A stretch of DNA of 64,000 nucleotides from JACDHG01 sp963815295 (GCA_963815295.1 CAWFFZ010000008.1:1178001-1242000); one strand, 5' to 3'. Shown: positions 41,063 to 49,671, counted from the stretch's first letter. Program-made: numbers and translations. Notes: a model not told the origin generated them from the letters alone.

Positions 41063-41506
41063 ATGCCAAGGATCAGACTGGCGGCCAATGCATTCTCCCT
41101 GACGGCTGTGCTCGCTGCCTGCGAAACCGACGACCGACCAGCAGCAAATCCGCCTACAGCGAGCGAATCCAGCCGGACCGATGACCTGTCGGTCACAGAC
41201 ACCGCCACATCCACCGTGGCGCTGCCGCTGACCTACAGGGACGACTACCACACGCGGGGTGCCCGCTCCTGGCAGATGCAGAGCATCCAGAACGGCGGCC
41301 GAGTCTGCGGGGTCGACGTCCGGCTCGTCGTGGACGGCAGCACCGTCACCCCCGACAAGAACCCCTACGCCAGCGGTCACTTCATGGAGCTCGGTGCCCA
41401 GTTGTCACCCGGCATCGACCACCAGGTCGTGGTCGAGGTCATCCGCGGCGACCCACGCAATATCCAGTACTCCGTCGTCGTACGAACCCGGACTCAGATG
41501 CGCTGA
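41063..41506 (+). CDS. Putative lipoprotein
   Basis: The 147-residue protein starts with a signal sequence ending in a lipobox-like LAAC with the cysteine at residue 20. A Thr/Ser-rich linker (about 21-50) precedes a beta-rich C-terminal domain. ATG at 41063 follows AAGGAG. It is 44 bp downstream of the putative anti-sigma gene and probably in the same transcript. No family is recognised. Confidence 0.65.
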   Translation: MPRIRLAANAFSLTAVLAACETDDRPAANPPTASESSRTDDLSVTDTATSTVALPLTYRDDYHTRGARSWQMQSIQNGGRVCGVDVRLVVDGSTVTPDKNPYASGHFMELGAQLSPGIDHQVVVEVIRGDPRNIQYSVVVRTRTQMR

Positions 41507-41598
41507 GCCATCCACCGAAAGGAACCAACATGAACCGACACCCGAGACCAGAGGTTGTCCCGGCCACGGGGAAAGCGGGGGCGAGAAGGAGGTCTGCC

Positions 41599-42048
41599 AT
41601 GAAGCGGCTTTTGACACTGCTCACCATTACGTTGGGCATCGGGTTGAGCCTCACTGGACCGGCAGCCGCTGCGGGCGCGCAGACTGTGGTGACGCATGAG
41701 AGCCGGACGGTCTTCAACGAGTGCACCGGCGAGAACGTCCTCATCGAGGCTGACCGCCTGGAGGTCACGAGGGAGCAAGGCGACCACAGCATCTTGCACG
41801 TCTCCTGGCGCAATGGCACCGCCATTGGTGAAGACACCGGGATGCGCTACATCTTCCAGGGTGAGCCGGCGACCGTGCTCTTCAACGGCAGCGACAATGG
41901 CTCTACGTTCAGCGTCGTCGACCTGCTGCAACTAACTGCCCCTGGCTCGGATGACGACTTGCAGGTCCACTTCAGTCTCCACGTGACGGAAGTCAACGGC
42001 GAACTCGTTGTCGATTTCGAGATCGATTTCTCCGAGTGCCGTGGTTGA
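41599..42048 (+). CDS. Small secreted protein
   Basis: The 149-residue product has a Sec signal peptide (MKRLLTLLTITLGIGLSLTG, cleavage likely after PAAAA near residue 25) and a beta-rich mature domain with two cysteines, near residues 40 and 147, that could form a disulfide. ATG at 41599 is chosen over the upstream in-frame ATG at 41530 because AAGGAGG precedes it and the signal peptide starts there. The function is unknown. Confidence 0.65.
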   Translation: MKRLLTLLTITLGIGLSLTGPAAAAGAQTVVTHESRTVFNECTGENVLIEADRLEVTREQGDHSILHVSWRNGTAIGEDTGMRYIFQGEPATVLFNGSDNGSTFSVVDLLQLTAPGSDDDLQVHFSLHVTEVNGELVVDFEIDFSECRG

Positions 42049-42117
42049 CGCAACAGACCGCTGTTCCGTCCGGACGACTCCGCAGCCGGTGCCGGTCAGG
42101 GGGGGTACGTTGCTGCG

Positions 42118-42414
42118 ATGAGACCGGTCGATGGCGTCACCGTTGATGAAGCAGCACACATCGTGGGCTGCTCGCAGCGGACGCTCGTACGGCACATCGA
42201 GGCCGGTCGACTGTCTGCCCAAGCATCAGCGACGACGAGCCGCATAGGTGCGACGAAAGCCGGCTCCAGGTTTCGTTGCACTGGCCACGCTCCAAGGCAA
42301 GGCCGGAGATGTGTCCGGCGATACGCGGGAACCAAATCGGCCACCCGCGTGTCGTCATTGCGACGCGCTTGGAATCGAGGAGGTGGAGCGCGTGAGCGGA
42401 TGGAACCCAGGTGA
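42118..42414 (+). pseudogene. Excisionase-like HTH remnant (second copy)
   Basis: The first 35 codons from ATG at 42118 encode VTVDEAAHIVGCSQRTLVRHIEAGRLS, a clear excisionase/MerR-like HTH. After that the frame becomes Arg/Ser-rich junk, so the gene is truncated or shifted near 42225. It lies upstream of the membrane-protein copy 2, as the other HTH remnant lies upstream of copy 1. Confidence 0.55.
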
Positions 42415-43354
42415 CGGGCGCCACGAAGAGGTGTCGTTCGAACCGGCTGAACCGGTAGAACCGGCAAAGTCGCCTTGGTGGCTCAGCCGGCCCAGGCTCG
42501 TCATGTTGTCGGTGGGGCTCGCCTGCGGGTTGTTGATCGGCGGGCTTGTCGGCGTTGCAGTCGTGGGTGAGGCAGATGACCGGCAAGAAACCGAAGCGGC
42601 CCTGGAGCCGACGGTGGTCGCGGGCATCATCGAGAAGATCGACTCAGGCGACGGCAATGGGCCGGCATTCGCCCTCCAACTACGCAACAGCGGTGACGAG
42701 ACCGTCGAGGTCAAGGGGTTGCGCTTCGACGACCTCGACAGCGAGCTCGTAGCGGTGAAACGAGCCTCGTTGCGGCCCGGTAATTGGGGGTATGTGAGGT
42801 TCGCTGCGCCAGCGCGTTGCATCCATGAACCTCCCCCGACGCTGGGATCGGTGCGGCTGACTGTGCGCGGACCTGAAGGTGAACGCGAGCAGGAGATCCG
42901 GCTGCCGGCTGGAGGGGACCAGAGCCTATTGGACTACCTCGCAGTCAGGTGTGCGCCACAGCTGCTGCCTCGCCCGCAGGATCTGGCGGGCGGCGCCTGG
43001 GTGGTCGAGGAGGCATTCGGCGACCAGAGCTTTGTCGACATCATGGTCTGGCGTTTCGGGCGCGACGGCTCCTTCCTCGCTGACCCGGAGGGTTTGGCCC
43101 TGCTCGACGTCGAGCACGGCGTGGAGGGGCGCTACTCCTTGGAGGACGGCGAACTGTGGTTGGACGCCGACGGCGGTTACGGGGGCTGCCGTCGTGGTGA
43201 CCGCTCGATCTGGCGTCCCTCTCTGGTCCAGGGCACCCTCACGCCACCTGAAACGCCCCAGATGTCGGTCGCGTGGCTCAGTGGAAACTGCCCCGATGAC
43301 ATGAAGGGACAGATCTGGATCCTGCGCCACCTCCTCCTCGACGACGCCCCGTAA
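42392..43354 (+). CDS. Island membrane protein, intact copy 2
   Basis: The 320-residue protein has a short cytoplasmic head (with FEPAEPVEPAKSPWW), one transmembrane segment at about 36-58 (LVMLSVGLACGLLIGGLVGVAVVG) and two extracytoplasmic parts. The first is beta-rich (FALQLRNSGDETVEVKGLRF). The second contains WRFGRDGSFL, GRYSLEDGELWLDADGGYGGC and SVAWLSGNC, reminiscent of META-like small beta domains. GTG at 42392 follows GAGGAGG. It is the intact homologue of the pseudogene at 35296. The function is unknown. Confidence 0.75.
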   Translation: MSGWNPGDGRHEEVSFEPAEPVEPAKSPWWLSRPRLVMLSVGLACGLLIGGLVGVAVVGEADDRQETEAALEPTVVAGIIEKIDSGDGNGPAFALQLRNSGDETVEVKGLRFDDLDSELVAVKRASLRPGNWGYVRFAAPARCIHEPPPTLGSVRLTVRGPEGEREQEIRLPAGGDQSLLDYLAVRCAPQLLPRPQDLAGGAWVVEEAFGDQSFVDIMVWRFGRDGSFLADPEGLALLDVEHGVEGRYSLEDGELWLDADGGYGGCRRGDRSIWRPSLVQGTLTPPETPQMSVAWLSGNCPDDMKGQIWILRHLLLDDAP

Positions 43355-43786
43355 GGGTTTCTGTCTACTACTGCCAGAGACATCTCTGCCAGTAGACCCC
43401 TGCCTATGTCGTCGGGCGGCCCAGTTGTCGAGGAAGAGCTGCGAAGATTGCCCGCCACGTTGCCAGTGCGGTTGTGGTCATGGTGTCTCCTCGTTGCTCT
43501 CCTTCACCTTGACCGCGCTGTCCAGCCGATACTGATTGACGTCGGTGTTTCGCTCCTGGTCGACCCCCACCATCCACCGGTGGAAACCCCTTGGGCGTAG
43601 ACGGTGTGGGCGAGGTCTCTCACACGCGTGCCCAACCCGATCCCCAACCATCAGAGCCGACCACCGTATCGGTCACCGTATGGGCCGACGTTCGCTGGTG
43701 TTCGCCGGATTACGCTGATGCTCAGAGCCCAACAAAATAAGCGGTGTGCGGACGGCAGCGGGCTTCCGCGGACATGGGGCCGCAGC

Positions 43787-43830
43787 CTGGGGGTCAAGGG
43801 GTCGCAGGTTCAAATCCTGTCAGCCCGACC
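43787..43830 (+). repeat. Attachment-site direct repeat, distal copy (attR)
   Basis: The 44 bp are identical to 34489-34532 in the tRNA-Pro gene, including the anticodon loop, the 3' anticodon stem, T arm and 3' acceptor strand. The 5' part of a tRNA is missing, so this is not a second tRNA gene. It marks the distal end of the 9.3-kb island. Confidence 0.85.
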
Positions 43831-44211
43831 ATTAAACCGCAGGTCAGATACGACTCACGAACGTGGGAGCTCGGTAGCACTGGCCCTCGTTCACTGACGA
43901 CCGGGTGTAGTCAGTCAACCAACTGACTGCCTGTTCCCACGGGATGGCGACTCGGTGACCGATCTGGATTGTTCGGTGTGCGAGCGAATGTTCTGGCATA
44001 GGTCTCGACCCTATCGTCGCCCGCCTGTGCGACGCAGGTGGCGCGGTGGCACCTACCAGCCGGGGAGCACGGAGGGGGATCCTGCAAGGCGCTCAGACGA
44101 GCTGCTGCGGTGGTCGCGGTTCTTGTCGGTGGACAACCTCTCGAGCATGTTCCTTCCTCGTCTTCAGCCAGGCTGCACCGGGCGGGGGGACCGATCAATC
44201 GCCAGTCAAAT

Positions 44212-44254
44212 GGGAGGTGCCAACATCGGTGAACCACCGAGTCGGGCACCTCCC
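44212..44254 (-). terminator. Strong hairpin terminator of the secreted-protein gene
   Basis: GGGAGGTGCC (44212-44221) pairs with GGCACCTCCC (44245-44254), with an inner TCGGTG/CACCGA stem (44226-44231 and 44235-44240). It lies 6 bp past the stop of the minus-strand gene at 44261. Confidence 0.7.
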
Positions 44255-44260
44255 AGCCTG

Positions 44261-44788
44261 TCACGGAAGGGTGATCGTGCCTGCTGTCTTGCCGATCGCC
44301 ACACCGCCGGCGACCTTGACGGTCCCGGTTCCACCTCCAGTGGCGCCGGCGAAGATGCCGGTTCCACCGATGACGGTCTCGGTGATGTCGAGGAAGTTCG
44401 GGTTGCCTGGCAGCCCGGCGCTGTTGTAGCCGTGGCTGCCGGAGTTGCCCGGTGAGGTAAACGCGAATGGGCCTGGCTGGTCCTCGGTTCGCAGCACCAG
44501 GGTCGAGCCGTCGGGGAAGGTCACGGTGCGGATGTGACAACCCACCCCGCAGGCGTTGAAGACGCCGACCTGGTCCACCGAGTGGCCGAATGGACTGATG
44601 CTTGCGCTGCCGCACGTGGTGCCGGGGTCGCACGAGAAGGGAGTCTGTTGCGGCCCGCCGTACGGCTCGACGTAGGTGGCCTGGTAGTTCACGGTCGTGC
44701 TCGCGCTCGCCGGTGCGGCGAGGACCAGCACGGTCATCAGGATCGAGAAAAGTAGTCCGAACCTGAGGGGTGATGTCTGCTTCAACAT
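44261..44788 (-). CDS. Secreted protein of unknown function
   Basis: The 175-residue product has a Sec signal peptide (LLFSILMTVLVLAAPASAS, cleavage near residue 30). The mature domain is Gly/Thr-rich with ISPFGHSVDQVG, four cysteines, and a C-terminal GGTGIFAGATGGGTGTV. The last motif is typical of repetitive small beta-barrel domains seen in secreted actinobacterial proteins. ATG at 44788 follows AGGAGG. A second secreted-protein gene lies 29 bp upstream on the same strand, so the two form an operon. Confidence 0.7.
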   Translation of the reverse strand: MLKQTSPLRFGLLFSILMTVLVLAAPASASTTVNYQATYVEPYGGPQQTPFSCDPGTTCGSASISPFGHSVDQVGVFNACGVGCHIRTVTFPDGSTLVLRTEDQPGPFAFTSPGNSGSHGYNSAGLPGNPNFLDITETVIGGTGIFAGATGGGTGTVKVAGGVAIGKTAGTITLP

Positions 44789-44817
44789 GGGGCAGTACCT
44801 CCTGAGGTGATCGAGTC

Positions 44818-45237
44818 TTAGTGCTGCGAGGATGTGTACGAGACCCAGACGTCACCGTCGAGCACGAAGGAGCCAAACTCGTTTGAGCCCTCTTGGTGGA
44901 AGGTGCAGTGGTCGAGCCGGTCATGTGCCGGCGCACGTCGCTCGTACACGTCGAGGATCGGCTCGGGCAAGCCGCCGACGGGGGTGAAGGTCCCGGTGAG
45001 TGTGATCGCGTAGGGAATTACTACCTGCGTGCTGGTGGCCACCAAACCGGGCGCAGTCGCGATGCCGTTTCCGGGGATGGCAATCCCGAGCGAGCCGAGC
45101 TCGTCACACTCGAGCGGGATCACGCCGCTCTTCGGATCAGCGCTCGCGGCTGTGGCCACTCCGAGGGTCAGCCCGATCGAGGCCGCTAGTGCCAGCAGGG
45201 CGATGCCGACATGCGACCTGTTCGCAATGCTTCTCAT
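44818..45237 (-). CDS. Secreted protein of unknown function (upstream partner)
   Basis: The 139-residue product begins MRSIANRSHVGIALLALAA and has a signal peptide with likely cleavage after ASA near residue 33. The mature part contains VVIPYAITLTGTFTPVGGLPE. ATG at 45237 is chosen because AAGGAG lies 7-12 bases upstream. The longer in-frame start would lack a ribosome-binding site. Co-transcription with the gene at 44261 suggests that both are exported together. Confidence 0.65.
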   Translation of the reverse strand: MRSIANRSHVGIALLALAASIGLTLGVATAASADPKSGVIPLECDELGSLGIAIPGNGIATAPGLVATSTQVVIPYAITLTGTFTPVGGLPEPILDVYERRAPAHDRLDHCTFHQEGSNEFGSFVLDGDVWVSYTSSQH

Positions 45238-45409
45238 GTCCTGTCTCCTTGTGGTCGGGATGTTGGTTCGTCTGTGGGAGACGATCCCTTCCCCGAGGGC
45301 GGGTCGCATCGGGTGATTCCCTCATTCCACGTGTGAGCGCGACCGGAGACACGAGGGTTAGGGGATTCGCCCGACGCGACGACGGACGGCCGGGGCCGAT
45401 CGTCATTAC

Positions 45410-45610
45410 ATGACTACTTCCAAGAACACCGACCGCCGTCACTGGGCGGAGTTCCTGCGCCACCTCGCCCCGGGGCCTATCGCACTCGGCATGCACTCAT
45501 GCGTTGACCCGGCCGTCTGGCACGCCACGTGGCAGGCGGTGGGCGCCAAGCGCGACATCGTGCAGGCGCAAGCCGAGGACGAGGACACGGCTCAGGGAAG
45601 GGAACGATGA
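45410..45610 (+). CDS. Small protein coupled to glyoxalase
   Basis: The 66-residue protein (MTTSKNTDRRHWAEFLRHLA... WHATWQAVGAKRDIVQAQAEDED) has no recognised family. Its stop overlaps the ATG of the glyoxalase-like gene by 4 nt, which supports translation. There is no Shine-Dalgarno sequence ahead of its ATG, so a leaderless mRNA is possible. Confidence 0.5.
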   Translation: MTTSKNTDRRHWAEFLRHLAPGPIALGMHSCVDPAVWHATWQAVGAKRDIVQAQAEDEDTAQGRER

Positions 45611-46050
45611 CACCCGCCATCCTCGGGCTGTCGCACGTCTCTCTCAGCGTTCGGGATCGCGAGGCCGCCAGGCACTTCTGGGTCGAGGTACTGGGCTTCG
45701 AGCTCATCGATGAGCAACCTCACTACTGCTTCGTATTCGACCGCGGAACGGGTCTGGCCATCACCATGACCGACCACGACCGGAAGGTGTCGGGCGCCTT
45801 CGACGAGCACCACACCGGTCTCGACCACCTTGCGTACGCCGTGCCTGACGTCGAATCCCTGCTCAGCTGGGAGCAACGGTTGGACGGTCACGGCGTCGTA
45901 CACTCACCGATCGTCGAGACCGACGCGGGTCACCACCTCAACCTCCGCGCTCCCGACAACGTCCCGATCGAGCTGTATGTGATGAAGCCCGAGTTCGCCA
46001 AGTTCCTCGGCCTGGACGAGGGCGTCGAGCCGGTTGCGGTCACCGCGTGA
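45607..46050 (+). CDS. Glyoxalase/VOC family protein
   Basis: The 147-residue protein is a vicinal-oxygen-chelate domain: LSHVSLSVRDREAARHFWVEVLGFELI at the start, HHTGLDHLAYAVPDVESL in the middle and NLRAPDNVPIELYVM at the end. Metal ligands likely include His9, His74 or His79 and the C-terminal Glu. The substrate is unknown. ATG at 45607 overlaps the upstream 66-residue gene. It meets the LuxR-family gene end to end at 46050/46051. Confidence 0.88.
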   Translation: MTPAILGLSHVSLSVRDREAARHFWVEVLGFELIDEQPHYCFVFDRGTGLAITMTDHDRKVSGAFDEHHTGLDHLAYAVPDVESLLSWEQRLDGHGVVHSPIVETDAGHHLNLRAPDNVPIELYVMKPEFAKFLGLDEGVEPVAVTA

Positions 46051-48843
46051 CTAACTCCGTAGGGCGGCGCCGTCGCCGCCCGGGTCGACAGCAAGAGCCC
46101 TCGCCAGCTCGGTCCGGGACCGCAGCCCGCGCTTTCGCAACACCGCTCCCAGATGATGCTCGACGGTCTTCGGACTGAGGAAAAGCGCCGCCGCCACCTC
46201 ACGGTTCTTCAGGCCCTGAGCCACGAGCAGCGCAACCCTCGTTTCCTGTGAGGTGAGCGGCTCCCGAGTCGCGTCACGGGAGTGAACTCGCTCGCCGGTG
46301 CCGGCCAGCTCGTGGGCGGCTCGTTCCGCCCAGAGCGTGAGGTCCATCGCGACGAACTCGCGCCGGGCGGCCTCCAGCTGCGACCGAGCGTCCACCCGCC
46401 GACCCCCGCGACGCAACCGCATGCCGTAGAGCAGTCGGGTGCGGGCAACCTCGAGCCTCTCGGGCTGGGCACCGTGCAGCTCGAGGGAACGTTCGAACGA
46501 CGTGACTGCCTCATCGAGGTCAGTCGAGATGAGTCCCTCGCAGCGGGCGACCATGGCCGCCACGTGGGGGTACGGCTGGTTCGGCTGGGCTGCGCCGAAG
46601 CGGGTCGTCAGCTCGCGGGCGTCGTCGTCGCGGCCCAGACCGAGGTATGCCTCCACCAGGAGCGGGGCGACGCCGAGCGGCTCCAGATATCGCCCCACGC
46701 CATTGAACCGGGCAACCTGGTCCTCCAACACGTCGACGACTTCGGCCAGGTCCCCGCGACAGAGTGCGCATAGGGCGACGACGCGCGCGAGGTGGGGAGG
46801 CATCAGGTCGAAGCCGTTGACTGCGACGTTGACCCTGGCCAGGTCGAGCAGCCGTCTGGCTTCGTCATGCATGCCTCGGCAGGCACTCTCGGTCGCGGTG
46901 GCTTCGTACGCCACCCCCGGATCCGCCTGGATATCGAGGGCCTCCAAGAGCTCGACCGCCTCGCCGAGGAACGCATAGGCCCGTACGTGGTCCCCCAACC
47001 ATGTCAGCCCACCGGCGAATATCGACAGGCCCAGGGCCAGCACGCCGAGCGCTCCTGCCTCACGGGCCCGGCTGATCCGGCGCTCGGCATAGCCCAATGC
47101 GGAGGACGGGTCCATCAGCCAACGCGCGCACAGCAGGGAGACCACGAGGTGGCGTGGGTCGTCGCGCAGGACAGGGTCGGACTCGAGCAACTCGATCGCC
47201 TGATGAATCAGGGGAGCGCCGAGATCGGGACGCCCCTCATTGACGCGCGCCGCGCCAGGCAGGTACGCCGCCAACATGGCCTGCTCCGGGTCGGTCCGGT
47301 CGGCGACCGCCGCCGCCCGGTCGGCGGCCGCGGTCATACCCTCGACGTCGTCGAGCAGATGGCATGTGTGGAAGAGCTCGCACAGCGTCCGGACGAGCAG
47401 ACGTCCGGTGGCCAGGCGGGCTGCCTGTTCGAAGTGTTCCCGGGCGCGGGCAAACGGGCCATGGGACCACTCGAGCAACCCCAGCGCGACCAGGGCGCGC
47501 GCTCGGGGGTCCGCACCCACGTCGGAGCCGAGGACCTCGGCCGCCAACCGTCGAGCACGGTCGGCGTCACCGGCGACGTACGCATCCTCAGTCGCCGCGG
47601 CCAGCCAGTCACCTCGGAGCACCGGGTCGGGACTAAGCCTCGCTGCGCGTTCCATCGCCCTCGAGGCGGCGGCGAACCCGCGGCGCGAGCGGTCCACCTC
47701 CGCGACCGCCGCGAGCTCGGCGGCAAGTGCCGCGTCCTGACCCGGCGTCGCCTCCGCTCGGTGCCACGCACGTGCAGCCCGGTCCGGACTTGCGGCGGCG
47801 AGCGAACGGTGCGCAGAGTGTCGCTCGGACACCGAGGCGCGCTCCCAGGTGGCCGACCGCAGCATCGGATGCCGAAACGTCAGCACCCCGCCCTGGGCGA
47901 CGAGAACTTCCCCGGACTCGGCCAGGCACGTCGCTGAGTCGAGGCCCTCGGCGCCCAGCGCCGCGAGCACCGGCGCCGCCTGCTGGTCGCTGCTCGCAGC
48001 ACACAGCACTGCGGCCCGCCACGCACCCGGTGACAGGTCGCCGAGCTCGCTCGCGTACACGTCCCGCAGGCGCTCAGGAACAGGAAGTGATTGAGGCAGC
48101 GGTGCTGCCCCCGCCCGCTGAGCCCGGCTGAGCACCCGCTGACATTCCCACAGAGCAAGCGGATTGCCTCCGGTCTCCGACACCAGCCTGGCCACAACAT
48201 CGGCCGAGAAGCCAGGCCCAAGCAGCGCTCGCGCGGGTTCCGGTGCGAGGCCTCCGACAGAGATGACCTCGAAACCATCCAGCGAGACCGGGAGCCGCGT
48301 GCCGTCCCGATGTGTCATCACCACGGCGACCCGGTCATGGCCGAGCCGACGGGCAGCAAACGCCAACGCGTCCGCTGACTCCGAGTCCACCCACTGCACG
48401 TCGTCGACCGCGATGAGCAGCGGCGTACGGGCCGACTCTGCCGCGAGCAGGCTGAGCGTCCCCGCGCCGATCAGGAAACGGTCGCCCGACCCGCCGGCAG
48501 GCCCCCAGCCCAGCGCCGCGGACACCGCCTTCGCCTGCACTCCCGGAACGGAGCCCAGGCCCGCGCGCAGGGGCGACAGCACAGACAGCAACCCCGCTCC
48601 CGACAACACCGCCTCGGACTCGACGCCCTGCAGGCGCAGACATTTCCAACCGTCCGCCCGAGCCCTCTCTGCCAGGGCGTTGAGCAAATGAGTCTTACCG
48701 CATCCGCTCTCACCCCGGATGACAGCCACGCTCGCACTACCCAGCCCCGCCCGGGACAGCAGCTCAGCAAGCCTAGCCAGCTCGTCGCGACGGCCGACAA
48801 CACCCGGCACAGCAGCGGTCGTCTCCCGGCTCGGGGTGGGCAT
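46051..48843 (-). CDS. Large ATP-binding LuxR-family (LAL) transcriptional regulator
   Basis: The 930-residue protein has an N-terminal AAA/STAND ATPase (Walker A GESGCGKT at 44-51, Walker B-like LLIAVDDVQW), a long TPR-like helical middle and a C-terminal LuxR HTH (TSQETRVALLVAQGLKNREVAAALFLSPKTVEHHL in pieces, about residues 865-915). LAL regulators switch on secondary metabolism or catabolic genes in response to small ligands. No cluster it would control is adjacent, apart from possible action on the neighbouring secreted or glyoxalase genes. Confidence 0.9.
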   Translation of the reverse strand: MPTPSRETTAAVPGVVGRRDELARLAELLSRAGLGSASVAVIRGESGCGKTHLLNALAERARADGWKCLRLQGVESEAVLSGAGLLSVLSPLRAGLGSVPGVQAKAVSAALGWGPAGGSGDRFLIGAGTLSLLAAESARTPLLIAVDDVQWVDSESADALAFAARRLGHDRVAVVMTHRDGTRLPVSLDGFEVISVGGLAPEPARALLGPGFSADVVARLVSETGGNPLALWECQRVLSRAQRAGAAPLPQSLPVPERLRDVYASELGDLSPGAWRAAVLCAASSDQQAAPVLAALGAEGLDSATCLAESGEVLVAQGGVLTFRHPMLRSATWERASVSERHSAHRSLAAASPDRAARAWHRAEATPGQDAALAAELAAVAEVDRSRRGFAAASRAMERAARLSPDPVLRGDWLAAATEDAYVAGDADRARRLAAEVLGSDVGADPRARALVALGLLEWSHGPFARAREHFEQAARLATGRLLVRTLCELFHTCHLLDDVEGMTAAADRAAAVADRTDPEQAMLAAYLPGAARVNEGRPDLGAPLIHQAIELLESDPVLRDDPRHLVVSLLCARWLMDPSSALGYAERRISRAREAGALGVLALGLSIFAGGLTWLGDHVRAYAFLGEAVELLEALDIQADPGVAYEATATESACRGMHDEARRLLDLARVNVAVNGFDLMPPHLARVVALCALCRGDLAEVVDVLEDQVARFNGVGRYLEPLGVAPLLVEAYLGLGRDDDARELTTRFGAAQPNQPYPHVAAMVARCEGLISTDLDEAVTSFERSLELHGAQPERLEVARTRLLYGMRLRRGGRRVDARSQLEAARREFVAMDLTLWAERAAHELAGTGERVHSRDATREPLTSQETRVALLVAQGLKNREVAAALFLSPKTVEHHLGAVLRKRGLRSRTELARALAVDPGGDGAALRS

Positions 48844-48972
48844 GCGTGCACTGTATTCCGACTTCTATTCCGGGCAGCACAGAGCCAGGACAGCACCCCG
48901 ACAAGAAACCGCGATCTGCTGAGGGGCCTGCGCGGGTCGCCTCGCTTCGCGACGCCGATCGGCCAGACGACC

Positions 48973-49061
48973 GCCAGCCGCCCACGCCGCGTTGAGTGAG
49001 GACACCGACGTACGTCGATCCGTGGATGATCACGGAGCACGGCGTTGCGCACTCGACTCAC
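48973..49061. repeat. About 90-bp dispersed repeat, copy 1
   Basis: This stretch resembles 61537-61626. Shared blocks are GCCAGCCGCCCACGCCGCG, ACCGACGTA, GAGCACGG and CACTCG-CTCAC. I judge identity at about three quarters by eye. It lies in the intergenic region upstream of the LuxR-type gene and holds no supported gene. Confidence 0.5.
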
Positions 49062-49130
49062 CAGGCAGCATCAGAGCAATAGCACAGTTGTCGAGGGGGT
49101 GCGCTCCGATTAGCGTCGTTCCATGGGCAT

Positions 49131-49387
49131 GTGAAATCGAAAGTCTTTCTCGGGTCCGAGAGCTTGTCCGTGACGGAAACGCCGGCTGAAGTCAAGGAAC
49201 TCCTGACGGACGCCCAGACGAACTGGATCGACCTGCACGACCGCTCCAACGAGATAGTCCGATCAACACGGATTCGATCGACGGTGTCACGCAACAACGT
49301 TGCTTTGTTCGCTTGGAGATCTACGACAGTGACGGCAATCGAGTGACGTACAAGAATACCCCCACCTTTCACTCGGTCGGCGGGTAA
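49131..49387 (+). pseudogene. Frameshifted small gene
   Basis: From GTG at 49131 the frame reads VKSKVFLGSESLSVTETPAEVKE and LLTDAQTNWIDLHDRSNE. After a probable one-base loss near 49261 the sense continues in the next frame as INTDSIDGVTQQRCFVRLEIY and DSDGNRVTYKNTP up to TAA at 49385. Joined, this would be about an 85-residue protein. The family is not recognised. A sequencing error is the alternative. Confidence 0.5.
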
Positions 49388-49425
49388 CGCGGATGGTGGA
49401 TCACTAACGCACCAAGTTTGCCGTG

Positions 49426-49476
49426 TCATCGGAGAACTGATCCGATGAACGGTCAGTCGCGCGGATCGCGGCATGA
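49426..49476 (+). repeat. 51-bp dispersed repeat, copy 2
   Basis: It matches 37448-37498 at 46 of 51 positions. It contains a perfect inverted repeat TCATCGGA gaactga TCCGATGA at 49426-49448 and ends in GCGGCATGA, like the shorter palindromic repeats of this region. Confidence 0.7.
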
Positions 49477-49615
49477 CAGTGCGTTTCGCGGTCGGGAAGT
49501 ATGGGTAGACGTGAGCGAGGCTGGTGTCAACGTCGGATCGTGACCCTCTCCGACGGCCGGGTCACCTGTCGTCCTGACGACCCTGGTCTGGACCGGTTCG
49601 GAACTGGACCCCTCC

Positions 49616-49656
49616 GAAAGCCTCACTCATCGCGTACTGATGAGTGAGAGGCTTTC
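49616..49656 (+). promoter_or_regulatory. Long leader hairpin before decayed anti-sigma gene
   Basis: GAAAGCCTCACTCATC (49616-49631) and GATGAGTGAG-AGGCTTTC (49639-49656) form a 16-bp stem with a two-base bulge and a 7-nt loop. It ends about 15 bp before the ATG at 49672, close to a GGAGGG ribosome-binding site. It could be a terminator, an attenuator or a mobile-element end. Confidence 0.5.
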
Positions 49657-49671
49657 GAATTGGAGGGACCC

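Larger units (their letters stand above)
43355..44260. other. Gene-poor right boundary of the island
   Basis: About 900 bp without a supportable protein gene. It includes the attR repeat at 43787-43830 with the matching CGCAGGTCAG block after it, and the terminator hairpin at 44212-44254 of the minus-strand secreted-protein gene. The sequence just before attR keeps no tRNA 5' half. The rest shows only short, unsupported frames. Confidence 0.6.

Noticed and set aside
43787..43830. Second tRNA-Pro gene
   Set aside because: Only the 3' half of the tRNA is present; the acceptor 5' strand, D arm and 5' anticodon stem do not match, so it is an att duplicate.
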